35,985 bases of DNA from CAYMLQ01 sp964390795 (GTDB lineage Bacteria > Verrucomicrobiota > Kiritimatiellia > RFP12 > UBA1067). The stretch is taken from contig CAYMLQ010000017.1 in the NCBI GenBank assembly GCA_964390795.1, forward strand, positions 1-35,985, read 5' to 3'. The notes under the pieces were generated by a model that ran no database searches, was not told where the DNA came from, and was given only the letters and a program-made list of their open reading frames with translations. The translations under genes were made by a program, and so were the position numbers. This document shows, piece by piece, positions 7,236-13,399 of this stretch. Positions within the stretch are counted from its first letter, which is position 1. Each line of letters starts with the position of its first letter.

Positions 7236-7736
7236 CTAAAATGGATACAGGTTGGGGTTCTTGGGAACATCGCAAGCCAGGTTGTGCGGGCAGATCCCGC
7301 AGCGGTCAACGTCGAACCAAGGCGAGCTGTCGCACGCACAGTCATCGTCGCCGCCGTTGTGACTGGCCGTAGCGCACGCGAAACAGATGCATTCTTCGGC
7401 GACGATATACTTGAACTCGATCCGGTTCACGAAGTCACGCGGTTTGCACTTGTTGTGTCGGCAGAACATTTCAACGAAGTCGGCCGGGCTCATCACGCAG
7501 AACCCTTCCCGCAGAACCTCGGCCGACGTGATAGAGCAGAGCATTTCCTTGCGGTTGCTCACGCACTCGATCACACAGATCCGCTCGACCTTCTCACCCT
7601 TGGGGATACCCTGACCCTTGACCACGGCGCACACGCGGTCACCCGGCTTGAGGTCATCCCAGCCGAGGCGACGCGTCACATCCTTGATCTGCGCCCGTAC
7701 CTGCGGCGTGGTCAACGCGAACGACATGTTACGCAT
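7236..7736 (-). CDS. ASCH/PUA-like domain protein with Cys-rich C-terminus
   Basis: The protein has 166 residues and overlaps the preceding gene by 8 bp. The first ~110 residues (MSFALTTPQVRAQIKDVTRRLGW, LKPGDRVCAVVKGQGIPKGEKVERI, then SPADFVEMFCRHNKCKPRDFVNRIEFKYI) match the pattern of phage ASCH-domain proteins, a PUA-like fold thought to bind RNA or modified nucleotides. The last ~50 residues hold nine cysteines (ECICFAC, DCACDSS, CGICPHNLAC), suggesting metal binding. Family assignment is fairly good; the substrate is unknown. Confidence 0.7.
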   Translation of the reverse strand: MRNMSFALTTPQVRAQIKDVTRRLGWDDLKPGDRVCAVVKGQGIPKGEKVERICVIECVSNRKEMLCSITSAEVLREGFCVMSPADFVEMFCRHNKCKPRDFVNRIEFKYIVAEECICFACATASHNGGDDDCACDSSPWFDVDRCGICPHNLACDVPKNPNLYPF

Positions 7737-8049
7737 GGGCCACCTCTTTCATGCCGTCGCGCTCCAGCCTGTCAACGTCATCTTGCGTGATCACGCCGCG
7801 TGCTTTAAGCCCGGCGAGGATCTGCGCGAACTCCGTGCGCTCGCTTTCTTTCGCACGGCTGTTCCATATGCTGATGGCCTGCTCTTGCGTATGGCGGTCG
7901 ATCCCTGTCAAGACTCCGCACCCGTAGCACTCGACCCATGCTTCCCCGCGCTGCGTGTGCAATCCGGCTACGCCCCCGCAGAACGGGCACGGCTTAAGCG
8001 CCTCGCCCGCCTTATTACCTGTGACCTCTGACTTCTTACTTCCGCTCAT
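7729..8049 (-). CDS. Lar-type restriction alleviation-like zinc protein
   Basis: The protein has 106 residues. It shows the Lar_restr_allev pattern: LKPCPFCGG (Cys21, Cys24), WVECYGCGVLTGI (Cys41, Cys44), then EQAISIWNSR (about 56-65). A C-terminal helical extension of about 40 residues follows. Rac-prophage Lar relieves type I restriction; many phage relatives share only the fold, so an anti-restriction role is inferred. It is one of three related genes in this operon. The end of the gene (KEVAHA) carries the next gene's ribosome site. The upstream sequence GTAACAGGCA before ATGAGC is shared with the gene at 11758. Confidence 0.75.
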   Translation of the reverse strand: MSGSKKSEVTGNKAGEALKPCPFCGGVAGLHTQRGEAWVECYGCGVLTGIDRHTQEQAISIWNSRAKESERTEFAQILAGLKARGVITQDDVDRLERDGMKEVAHA

Positions 8050-8061
8050 TGCCTGTTACTC

Positions 8062-8382
8062 CTACTTGGTTGTTGCTGCCAACTCGGCGAAGGGCATAGC
8101 CGACTGCGCCGAAAAGTAAACGTGCCCGCTGACCGCGCTCGCCCTCGCGATCTCGCGCCACAGCTCGCCGCCTGACCGCTCCAGCACGCGCCACGACCAA
8201 ACGCCCGCATGCCGGAAGATCTGCGCCTTACGCCAGCGCGACACCGCGTACTTGCGCCGGATGATGTAGAGCCGTTGAAACCGTCCCTCGACGACTTCCC
8301 ACGGAGTCCTCGCCCGCCAGCCAGCGTCGGCCAGCCCGTAATGCGGATGCGGCCTGCGGTAATCGGTGAGTGTGCAGCTCAT
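8062..8382 (-). CDS. Hypothetical basic early protein
   Basis: The protein has 106 residues from the ATG at 8382, which overlaps the upstream stop (ATGA); the longer frame to 8439 lies inside the upstream gene. It is rich in Arg and Trp (GWRARTPWEVVEGRFQRLYIIRRKYAVSRWRKAQIFRH, about 22-58), suggesting nucleic-acid binding. No known domain, membrane segment or signal peptide is seen. Function unknown. Confidence 0.6.
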   Translation of the reverse strand: MSCTLTDYRRPHPHYGLADAGWRARTPWEVVEGRFQRLYIIRRKYAVSRWRKAQIFRHAGVWSWRVLERSGGELWREIARASAVSGHVYFSAQSAMPFAELAATTK

Positions 8383-8591
8383 TCGGCACCGCCTTTCTTG
8401 CCGTCCAGCAGCTCTGCCGCATCGCCAAGTTCCATCCATCCGAGCACCGGGCCTTCAAGCGTGGAGGCGTCGGCGCTGCACCACGTATCGCCGTCATGGA
8501 ACCCCGGCCACACCGGGTACTCTTCTCCGCTCAGCCGGATCAGCACGGTCATGTCTGAATCGGGAAGGCGGTCGGTTATCCAGTTCTTCAT
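8379..8591 (-). CDS. DUF551-like small phage protein
   Basis: The protein has 70 residues with the DUF551 pattern: NWITDRLPDSDMTVLI, a central GFHDGDTWCSADAS and GWMELGD near the end, where family members have W-x-P-L. ATGA overlaps link it to both neighbours. DUF551 proteins are common in phage accessory regions and have no established function. Its last residues (KGGAE) and stop context are identical to those of the gene ending at 9277. Confidence 0.65.
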   Translation of the reverse strand: MKNWITDRLPDSDMTVLIRLSGEEYPVWPGFHDGDTWCSADASTLEGPVLGWMELGDAAELLDGKKGGAE

Positions 8592-9280
8592 GCCGTCAGC
8601 TCCTTCCTTCCGCCTGCCAGCTCGGTGGCTTTGGCCGCGTCAGACACCGGGCGGTCGATGCGCGTTGACCTGCCGCTGTGTAGCCCACCGAGATAGTCCA
8701 GAGCGTTGCACCGTTTGGGCGGTTGAGAGGATTGCGAACGGATGTCGAAGTTGTCGCGTGCGTAACGCTCGACCGCCTGCATGATCTCGTCACGGTCGTT
8801 ACGCACGGGGCGCTTGTTGAGCACCTCATCAATGCCGTGGTAGAACATCAGCTCAAAGACCTTTCGGCGCTCGCTGGACGTGCGTGGCTTCCTGATCTTG
8901 TTCGCCTTAGCGTGCGCCGTCCGCGCCGTTGAACACTCGCGGATCAGATAGGCCTCGACGTGCTGCGCGATGGCGATGTTCACGGCAGGCCCGACGTAGA
9001 GCACGCCGTCACCGCTTCCGATAATCCACACCGAGAAGTGGCGCTTCAGGATGTTGTGGCAGCGGAGACGCGAATGCGTGCGGGCCTTCAGGCTTCCGCG
9101 CTCATGCGTAATGCGGGTCGCCTCTTGGTCTGCGTCCACGCCCTCTATCGCAATGCCAGCCTCCTGTGCCAGCTCATGGGCCTTGGCAATCGCCGCCTCT
9201 GCTTCAGCCTTGTGGCTGCTGCGCCCGAGACGCAGCAGCTTGCGGATACGGTCTAGGATGCGAAGTTGCTCGGCGTTCAT
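8588..9280 (-). CDS. DUF2786-domain protein
   Basis: The protein has 230 residues. Residues about 8-45 (ILDRIRKLLRLGRSSHKAEAEAAIAKAHELAQEAGI) are a clear DUF2786 domain. The rest has GDGVLYVGPAVNIAIAQHVEAYLIREC and RRKVFELMFYHGIDEVL, resembling the conserved region that often follows DUF2786 in phage and mobile-element proteins. It starts by ATGA overlap with the Gp37/Gp68-like gene. The biochemical role of the family is unknown. Confidence 0.75.
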   Translation of the reverse strand: MNAEQLRILDRIRKLLRLGRSSHKAEAEAAIAKAHELAQEAGIAIEGVDADQEATRITHERGSLKARTHSRLRCHNILKRHFSVWIIGSGDGVLYVGPAVNIAIAQHVEAYLIRECSTARTAHAKANKIRKPRTSSERRKVFELMFYHGIDEVLNKRPVRNDRDEIMQAVERYARDNFDIRSQSSQPPKRCNALDYLGGLHSGRSTRIDRPVSDAAKATELAGGRKELTA

Positions 9281-9984
9281 TCGGCACCGCCTTTCAGCAG
9301 ACGGTCAAGGTTCGTCTTCTGCTTGATCTCGATTCCGAGCGTGTTGATGCCTTCGATCAGGGCCAGCACCTTATCGGCGCTCGGCTCATCGAGACCGCAG
9401 CGTTTCGAGTCCGCACCGATGTTCACCCATTCGGGCATCGCCAAAGCAATGAGGTCAATCATCTCTGACAAGTCGAAGTCCATGATCGGCTCGATAGTCA
9501 GGAACGTCGTGGCCCCGTCGATGAGCTTGAAGTTCCACAGGCCCTTTGCCCGGAACTCAGGTTGAGGAGCGTAACCGGGTGCCTTGCGGTTCGTCTCGAT
9601 GGTCGTTCCGACGAAGCACCATGGAGGGAGCTGCGCCGCGAAATAACAATCGAGACGCAGCGTGTTGCGCGTCTGGAACACATAGCTGTTGTACGGCGTT
9701 TCCCGGCAGTGCTTGAGGATCGCGCTGATCCACTCGTCTTTCACCCCGTTCGCGCACAGGTCGTGCGTGTGTTCGATGAAGATCGTCTTCGGCACATGAC
9801 CTACCGAACCGTAACCGACGTTCAGTTCCTCGCGCCGGAACGTGAGAGGCCCCTGCGCGAACCGTTGCGCCCTCCCCTTGGTGGCATAGCAGTAAGGGCA
9901 GGCGTGTGGACACGCGCCACGGAGGTGGCTGTGCATGTGCGTAACCCACGGGTACATGTTGCCGTTGGATTTAGTCAGGCTCAT
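9277..9984 (-). CDS. Phage Gp37/Gp68-family (DUF5131-like) radical-SAM-type protein
   Basis: The protein has 235 residues from the ATG at 9984, which overlaps the upstream stop (ATGA) and has GAGGCGGTGG before it; a 14-residue longer frame is upstream coding sequence. Residues 25-32 form CPHACPYC, a CX3CX2C motif (Cys25, Cys29, Cys32) as in radical SAM enzymes, followed by YATKGRAQRF. Other family features are FIEHTHDL, YVFQTRN, FVGTTIETNR and FLTIEPIMDFDL. Members are common in phages and resemble radical SAM enzymes such as spore photoproduct lyase, but no reaction has been established. An iron-sulfur cluster is predicted. Confidence 0.82.
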   Translation of the reverse strand: MSLTKSNGNMYPWVTHMHSHLRGACPHACPYCYATKGRAQRFAQGPLTFRREELNVGYGSVGHVPKTIFIEHTHDLCANGVKDEWISAILKHCRETPYNSYVFQTRNTLRLDCYFAAQLPPWCFVGTTIETNRKAPGYAPQPEFRAKGLWNFKLIDGATTFLTIEPIMDFDLSEMIDLIALAMPEWVNIGADSKRCGLDEPSADKVLALIEGINTLGIEIKQKTNLDRLLKGGAE

Positions 9985-10238
9985 ATCGCCACCGCCTCTC
10001 TGATCTGGGGCTTCAGCCCGCGCCATTCAGACTGGCCGCACCAGCCCGCGCTGTTCCACTCCCTGCGCAGCTTGGCCCGCTTAGTGTGGACGCCCGATGC
10101 GTTTCCGCAGAACGGGCAGACGACCCGCTCGTGGATGTTGTCGCGCATCCGGCCCATCCGGGGGCGCAGCGGCTTCGGCCCCGGAACCTCGACGACCTCC
10201 GGCTTGGCACCGCACTGGCAACGGTTGAGTGTTCTCAT
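9981..10238 (-). CDS. Small zinc-ribbon protein, possibly a Lar relative
   Basis: The protein has 85 residues. Cys7 and Cys9 (RCQCGAKPEV) and Cys41/Cys44 (VVCPFCGNASGVHTKRAKLRREWNSAGW) give two Cys pairs followed by a basic helix ending in a W-N motif, the order seen in Lar-type proteins. It overlaps both neighbours by 4 bp. It may be a diverged third Lar-like gene. A general zinc-ribbon DNA- or protein-binding role is equally possible. Confidence 0.55.
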   Translation of the reverse strand: MRTLNRCQCGAKPEVVEVPGPKPLRPRMGRMRDNIHERVVCPFCGNASGVHTKRAKLRREWNSAGWCGQSEWRGLKPQIREAVAI

Positions 10239-10468
10239 TGCGCCTCCTCAATGATGATCTTTCCGAAGTGCGGATAGGCTGCCGTGTCGAGCAGCGCAGC
10301 GATCTGCTGAGCCCTAGCCCGTTCGATGGTCGTATAGGCGTCACGGATATTCGACACCCAAACGAGCTGGAGCCCTCCGGCGTCCAGCACGCGCACGTCG
10401 GCATAAGCGCCGTCCGTGATCCGCTTGACGTGGTAGCGCTTGGCGGTGCATCTGACCATGTTAGGCAT
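10235..10468 (-). CDS. Hypothetical small early protein
   Basis: The protein has 77 residues. It begins inside the end of the Lar-like gene in the GAGGAGGTGACCCATG context. Predicted beta-strands (RYHVKRI, YADVRVL, LQLVWVSNI) precede a helix (AYTTIERARAQQIAALLDTA). No cysteine pair beyond Cys7, no membrane segment and no family recognised. Coupling to both neighbours supports it being translated. Confidence 0.6.
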   Translation of the reverse strand: MPNMVRCTAKRYHVKRITDGAYADVRVLDAGGLQLVWVSNIRDAYTTIERARAQQIAALLDTAAYPHFGKIIIEEAQ

Positions 10469-10907
10469 GGGTCACCTCCTCGGCTACGAACGTGCGCCCG
10501 GTCAGTTCAGAAACCCAGCGAGCCGCGCCTTCGGCAGCGGCCAGTGTCGGCATGCGGGCTGGCTTTCCTGCGCCCAGCTTGGCACGGATATCCTTTAGCG
10601 CCTCGCCCGAATCAGGGCATCGCACAACGTGGTTGCAGGGCCGCTTCGAATAACAACGCGATGCGACGTGCTCGTCTTGTGGCTCGCTGCGCGTGTTCCA
10701 AAGCTTCATTGCCTCGTCTAACGTGTCGGCTGTGGACATCGGCATAACCGGACAACCCACACCGCGCTTATGGTGATAGCTCGTACCGTGCGAGCACTCG
10801 ACAATCCACCAAGGATTAGGCTGCTCTGGAGGATACGGCTCTTGCTGTTTGGCTTTCGCCTTCGCTCCGCAGAACGGGCACGGCAGCATGATGGGGTTCT
10901 TAGCCAT
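10461..10907 (-). CDS. Lar-type restriction alleviation-like protein with C-terminal extension
   Basis: The protein has 148 residues. The N-terminus fits the Lar pattern: MLPCPFCGAKA (Cys10, Cys13), WWIVECSHGTSYHHKRGVGC (Cys38, Cys52, with histidines between) and DTLDEAMKLWNTR (about 61-73). The extra ~75 residues hold further cysteines and a final helix (AEGAARWVSELTGRTF). The second metal half-site is altered relative to CxxC, so binding may use His. An anti-restriction role is inferred from the family. Start and stop contexts are of the recurrent junction type. Confidence 0.7.
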   Translation of the reverse strand: MAKNPIMLPCPFCGAKAKAKQQEPYPPEQPNPWWIVECSHGTSYHHKRGVGCPVMPMSTADTLDEAMKLWNTRSEPQDEHVASRCYSKRPCNHVVRCPDSGEALKDIRAKLGAGKPARMPTLAAAEGAARWVSELTGRTFVAEEVTHA

Positions 10908-11376
10908 GGGTCACCTCCTCGCCCTGCTCTTGAAGGTAGTCTTCCAACTCGACCCGCGCTTCCTCGGTGGTCTTATCCGTGGGTACGGCCTTGGCGATCA
11001 TGGCCGCAGCCGTCGCCTTCGCGTCGGCTGCATCATCGGTGAAGTAGTCGCCACCCGGCTGATAGACGCCGTCCAGAAACAGGCGCACGCGATACTCGCC
11101 ATCCTTCTTGCTTGTCTTGGTGGTCGCCACGGGGGCCGGGATCTCGGTCAGGATCGCGAGGCGCTCGGAGCCAGAAGCGAACTCGCCTCTGAAAGAAGGA
11201 TGCACCGCGATGTGACTGCCACCTTTGTACGTGGCCAGAGAAGGGCAGAGCATGCGGATAAACTTTACCGCCTCATCAAGCGTCTGGCATTTCTCTGCCA
11301 CGCGCTCAAGCTGGCACAGGGTCGCCTTGTTGGTCAGGGGGCCGCTGTCCGGGATCTCGATTACGAGCTTAAGCAT
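10900..11376 (-). CDS. Hypothetical early protein
   Basis: The protein has 158 residues from the ATG at 11376, overlapping its neighbour by 8 bp. It starts with LKLVIEIPDSGPLTNKATLCQLERVAEKCQTLDEAVKFIRML, a strand followed by helices, and has a later strand-rich part (GEYRVRLFLDGVYQPGGDYFTDDAADAKATAAAMI). No known domain, signal peptide or membrane segment is seen. The last residues (EQGEEVTHG) double as the start signal for the next gene. Function unknown. Confidence 0.65.
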   Translation of the reverse strand: MLKLVIEIPDSGPLTNKATLCQLERVAEKCQTLDEAVKFIRMLCPSLATYKGGSHIAVHPSFRGEFASGSERLAILTEIPAPVATTKTSKKDGEYRVRLFLDGVYQPGGDYFTDDAADAKATAAAMIAKAVPTDKTTEEARVELEDYLQEQGEEVTHG

Positions 11377-11758
11377 GGGCCACCTCCCCGCTCACGCGCT
11401 CGTAGCAGGCCACGGCGAGGCGTGCCGTCTCGCGGGCAAAGTCGTATTGGGTGACGAGCTGCTCCGTGGTGACGCCAGCTTCGGGATCGAAGTACGGCAT
11501 CTCGGCTATCATGTCGAGCGCCTCCAGCAACTGCCCCACCGGGTTGTCGCGCTCAAGCGCCTTGAGTTCCAGCTCTGCCAGTTCGATCTGCGCGGTCAGA
11601 TCCTCGACCTTCTCCCACTGCTCGTCGTACTGGCCCGTCTGCCGACCCACCGACTCGCGGATCTCGCGTGCCAGCCGTACCTCTTCACCACGGCGCAAGT
11701 GCAGGTCGTTGACCCGCTGCCGTTGAACCTCTATCGCCTTGCCTGTTTCTTCGCTCAT
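11369..11758 (-). CDS. Hypothetical coiled-coil early protein
   Basis: The protein has 129 residues. Residues about 5-72 are a long charged helix likely to form a coiled coil (AIEVQRQRVNDLHLRRGEEVRLAREI; WEKVEDLTAQIELAELELKALERD). A shorter C-terminal helical part follows (EQLVTQYDFARETARLAVACYERV). The start context GTAACAGGCAATGAGC is shared with the Lar-like gene at 8049. Function unknown; a structural or regulatory partner is possible. Confidence 0.65.
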   Translation of the reverse strand: MSEETGKAIEVQRQRVNDLHLRRGEEVRLAREIRESVGRQTGQYDEQWEKVEDLTAQIELAELELKALERDNPVGQLLEALDMIAEMPYFDPEAGVTTEQLVTQYDFARETARLAVACYERVSGEVAHA

Positions 11759-11781
11759 TGCCTGTTACCTTTCCTGCGTTG

Positions 11782-12177
11782 TTACCGACCCGCCGCTTGC
11801 GCGGCACGTTTCTTTTGCCACAAAGCCCACGCCTTCGTTACGTTGGCTCCTACGACTTGCCCGGACAATGCCCGGAGCACATGCTGCCGCGAGTATCCGT
11901 GCTCGCGTGCGAACTTCGTGATGCCCTTGAACGGCTTAGCCAGCGTGCCGTAGTGCTTGCCGACCTTGCGCAGCCCGACCTGCCACTCGGCCTCTGCCGC
12001 CATGCGCAGCGCCGTCTCCGTCATCAGCACGTCCGTTCCCTGCCTGCGCTGGGTCAGGTCTGCCGCGTTGCTGATCTGCCGCGCACGCCTGCAAACGTCG
12101 TCCGCGCTCACCGGGCCGAACTCGCCGTGCGCCGCCAGATATTCCTTCACCGTCATCAGTGTCTCTGTCATCGCCAT
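11782..12177 (-). CDS. Early DNA-binding protein, paralogous C-terminal domain with the next upstream gene
   Basis: The protein has 131 residues; AGGAGG lies 8 bp before the first ATG (12177), which is preferred over Met3. Residues about 85-125 (KGITKFAREHGYSRQHVLRALSGQ…VTKAWALWQKKRA) match the 64-residue protein upstream almost motif for motif. The ITxFxREHxYSxQHVxRxLxG core reads as a helix-turn-helix. The N-terminal ~80 residues (VKEYLAAHGEFGPVSADDVCRRARQI) may be a second helical domain. As the second gene of the early operon it could be a regulator such as a Ner-type early repressor, but I cannot assign it to a named family. Confidence 0.65.
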   Translation of the reverse strand: MAMTETLMTVKEYLAAHGEFGPVSADDVCRRARQISNAADLTQRRQGTDVLMTETALRMAAEAEWQVGLRKVGKHYGTLAKPFKGITKFAREHGYSRQHVLRALSGQVVGANVTKAWALWQKKRAAQAAGR

Positions 12178-12192
12178 TTTCCCTGCCTCCTG

Positions 12193-12387
12193 TTAGTGTG
12201 CCCGCCTCGTCTGCCACGCCGCCCAGAGCCTGCGCACCGGAGCGGATGTTTCTCTTCCCGTCAAAACCCTGCGCACATGCTGGTGCGAGTAATCGTGTTC
12301 TCGGCAGAAAGCGGTGATGCCGGGAAACATCGCCTTCCGGCCCTTCGGCCTGCCCGCTCTTCTTGTCCTATTGACCGTCTGCTTCAT
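12193..12387 (-). CDS. Small HTH DNA-binding protein, first gene of the early operon (Ner/Cro-like position)
   Basis: The protein has 64 residues, with a start at 12387 behind AAAGGA. It has a basic N-terminus (NRTRRAGRPKGRKA) and then ITAFCREHDYSHQHVRRVLTGRETSAPVRRLWAAWQTRRA, a predicted helix-turn-helix. It is read divergently from the XRE repressor across a 67-bp operator region, the place taken by ner in Mu and cro in lambdoid phages. A role in turning down repressor or early transcription is inferred from position only. Confidence 0.65.
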   Translation of the reverse strand: MKQTVNRTRRAGRPKGRKAMFPGITAFCREHDYSHQHVRRVLTGRETSAPVRRLWAAWQTRRAH

Positions 12388-12454
12388 TCGGCGTATCCTT
12401 TCATTTGCTGAATCACCGTGATTTGATACAAAGTGTAACCCAAGGGTTTACAGT
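12388..12454. promoter_or_regulatory. Divergent early/repressor control region with two inverted repeats
   Basis: The 67-bp gap between the leftward early operon and the rightward repressor contains the perfect palindrome AATCACCGTGATT (12411-12423) and an imperfect one, TGTAACCC-AA-GGGTTTACA (12434-12452). The second overlaps the repressor's ribosome site (AAGGG). A TTGCTG-16-TACAAA pair (12405-12432) is a weak plus-strand promoter candidate; the minus-strand promoter is not clear. The layout suggests operators for the repressor and the Ner-like protein. Confidence 0.6.
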
Positions 12455-12958
12455 ATGCAAACAGAAAAAGAAACTTTGTTAACCGATGGTGCTCGGCTTG
12501 GAAACCTGTTAGACAGGCCACGCATGACGGCAACCGAACTGGCGAAGTTAATGGGAATTTCACGCACGATGCTTTACAGAGTCATTCGCGGTGAAAAAAG
12601 GCTTGGACGTGATAAGCTTGAAAAACTCATGGAGCTGGAAAAGCAACCGAGCACTATGGGGTTACACTCTGTTTCCGTTCCAAATGCCTATGAGATCCGA
12701 GAAGGATCTAGTCCACCACAGATTGATCATGCTAAGATCGCTGTGCTTGAGAAGCAGCTCGCCGAGGTTAAGGAAGCCTATGCATTATCAATTGTTGAGC
12801 GGGATAGACTACTGAAGGTGGTAGAGGATCTGGCCACCAGTATTGCTGGGCCACGTCCATCAGGGCAGGGGCGATCAGACACGGCAGCGCCAGCAGGTGT
12901 ACCTGCCGTCCCTGCCTCTGGTGCGCTTTACAAAACCCGTCGCTCAAAATCTGCGTAG
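12455..12958 (+). CDS. XRE-family phage repressor
   Basis: The protein has 161 residues. An HTH_3/XRE domain spans about residues 22-62 (MTATELAKLMGISRTMLYRVIRGEKRLGRDKLEKLMELE). A helical, probably coiled-coil segment (about 93-130, IAVLEKQLAEVKEAYALSIVERDRLLKVVEDLA) could mediate oligomerisation, and the tail is low-complexity Pro/Ala and basic. There is no LexA-type peptidase domain, so SOS cleavage is unlikely. It is divergent from the early operon and is the best candidate for the lysogeny repressor. Its upstream palindromes may be its operators. Confidence 0.82.
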   Translation: MQTEKETLLTDGARLGNLLDRPRMTATELAKLMGISRTMLYRVIRGEKRLGRDKLEKLMELEKQPSTMGLHSVSVPNAYEIREGSSPPQIDHAKIAVLEKQLAEVKEAYALSIVERDRLLKVVEDLATSIAGPRPSGQGRSDTAAPAGVPAVPASGALYKTRRSKSA

Positions 12959-12968
12959 GAGAGTAATC

Positions 12969-13220
12969 ATGAAAGAACTGTTTTCAACTTTGTTCGGACT
13001 TGTCGCCTTGATCGGAGGCGTCTGGCTGACGATTGTCCCGGTTCTTATTCTGAATGAGATCAAGCGTCAGGGAGCGGCCCGCGAGGCAGAGGCCATGCGC
13101 ATAACAGCGCTCCTGAGAGTCATCGCACGCGGGGACAAACCAGCCGCATTCCCCATGCCTGACGAATCCGCTGAACCGCTTCAATCAATGCTCGACGACC
13201 GAGCCAGTAAATTCGGATAA
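12969..13220 (+). CDS. Small membrane protein in the repressor operon
   Basis: The protein has 83 residues from the ATG at 12969, with AGGAGAG upstream, 10 bp after the repressor stop. Residues about 5-30 (FSTLFGLVALIGGVWLTIVPVLILNEI) form one membrane helix; the rest is charged and probably cytoplasmic. Its co-transcription with the repressor suggests it is made in lysogens, where such proteins often exclude superinfecting phage. That role is inference; no family is recognised. Confidence 0.65.
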   Translation: MKELFSTLFGLVALIGGVWLTIVPVLILNEIKRQGAAREAEAMRITALLRVIARGDKPAAFPMPDESAEPLQSMLDDRASKFG

Positions 13221-13254
13221 ACCAAAAACGACAGTCTGTCGTTTTTGAAAAACT

Positions 13255-13291
13255 GACCGCCTGCAACCAGCTTGCATGGCGGTCTTTTTTT
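13255..13291 (+). terminator. Intrinsic terminator after the repressor operon
   Basis: GACCGCC (13255-13261) pairs with GGCGGTC (13278-13284), with an inner TGCAA/TTGCA extension, and is followed by TTTTTTT (13285-13291). It ends repressor-operon transcription before the late region. Confidence 0.85.
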
Positions 13292-13366
13292 GTGCCCGAA
13301 TCCAAAAACGACAGACTGTCGTTTTTGCTGTCGCCTGTAAATTCTCCGCGCACGCATGGCACGCAG

Positions 13367-13399
13367 TTGACCCGCATGAACTCCGTTCATGCATATACT
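13367..13399 (+). promoter_or_regulatory. Candidate promoter with embedded perfect inverted repeat
   Basis: TTGACC (13367-13372) and TATACT (13394-13399) resemble -35 and -10 elements, but the spacing of 21 bp is too long for an unassisted promoter. Between them lies GCATGAAC-TCC-GTTCATGC (13374-13392), a perfect 8+3+8 inverted repeat. An activator-dependent middle or late promoter, as with Mor and C in Mu, would fit; this is inference. Confidence 0.4.

Noticed and set aside
12455..13220. Toxin-antitoxin pair
   Set aside because: The HTH gene lies divergent to the early operon with operators between, which fits a phage repressor better; the second gene has no toxin signature beyond a membrane helix.
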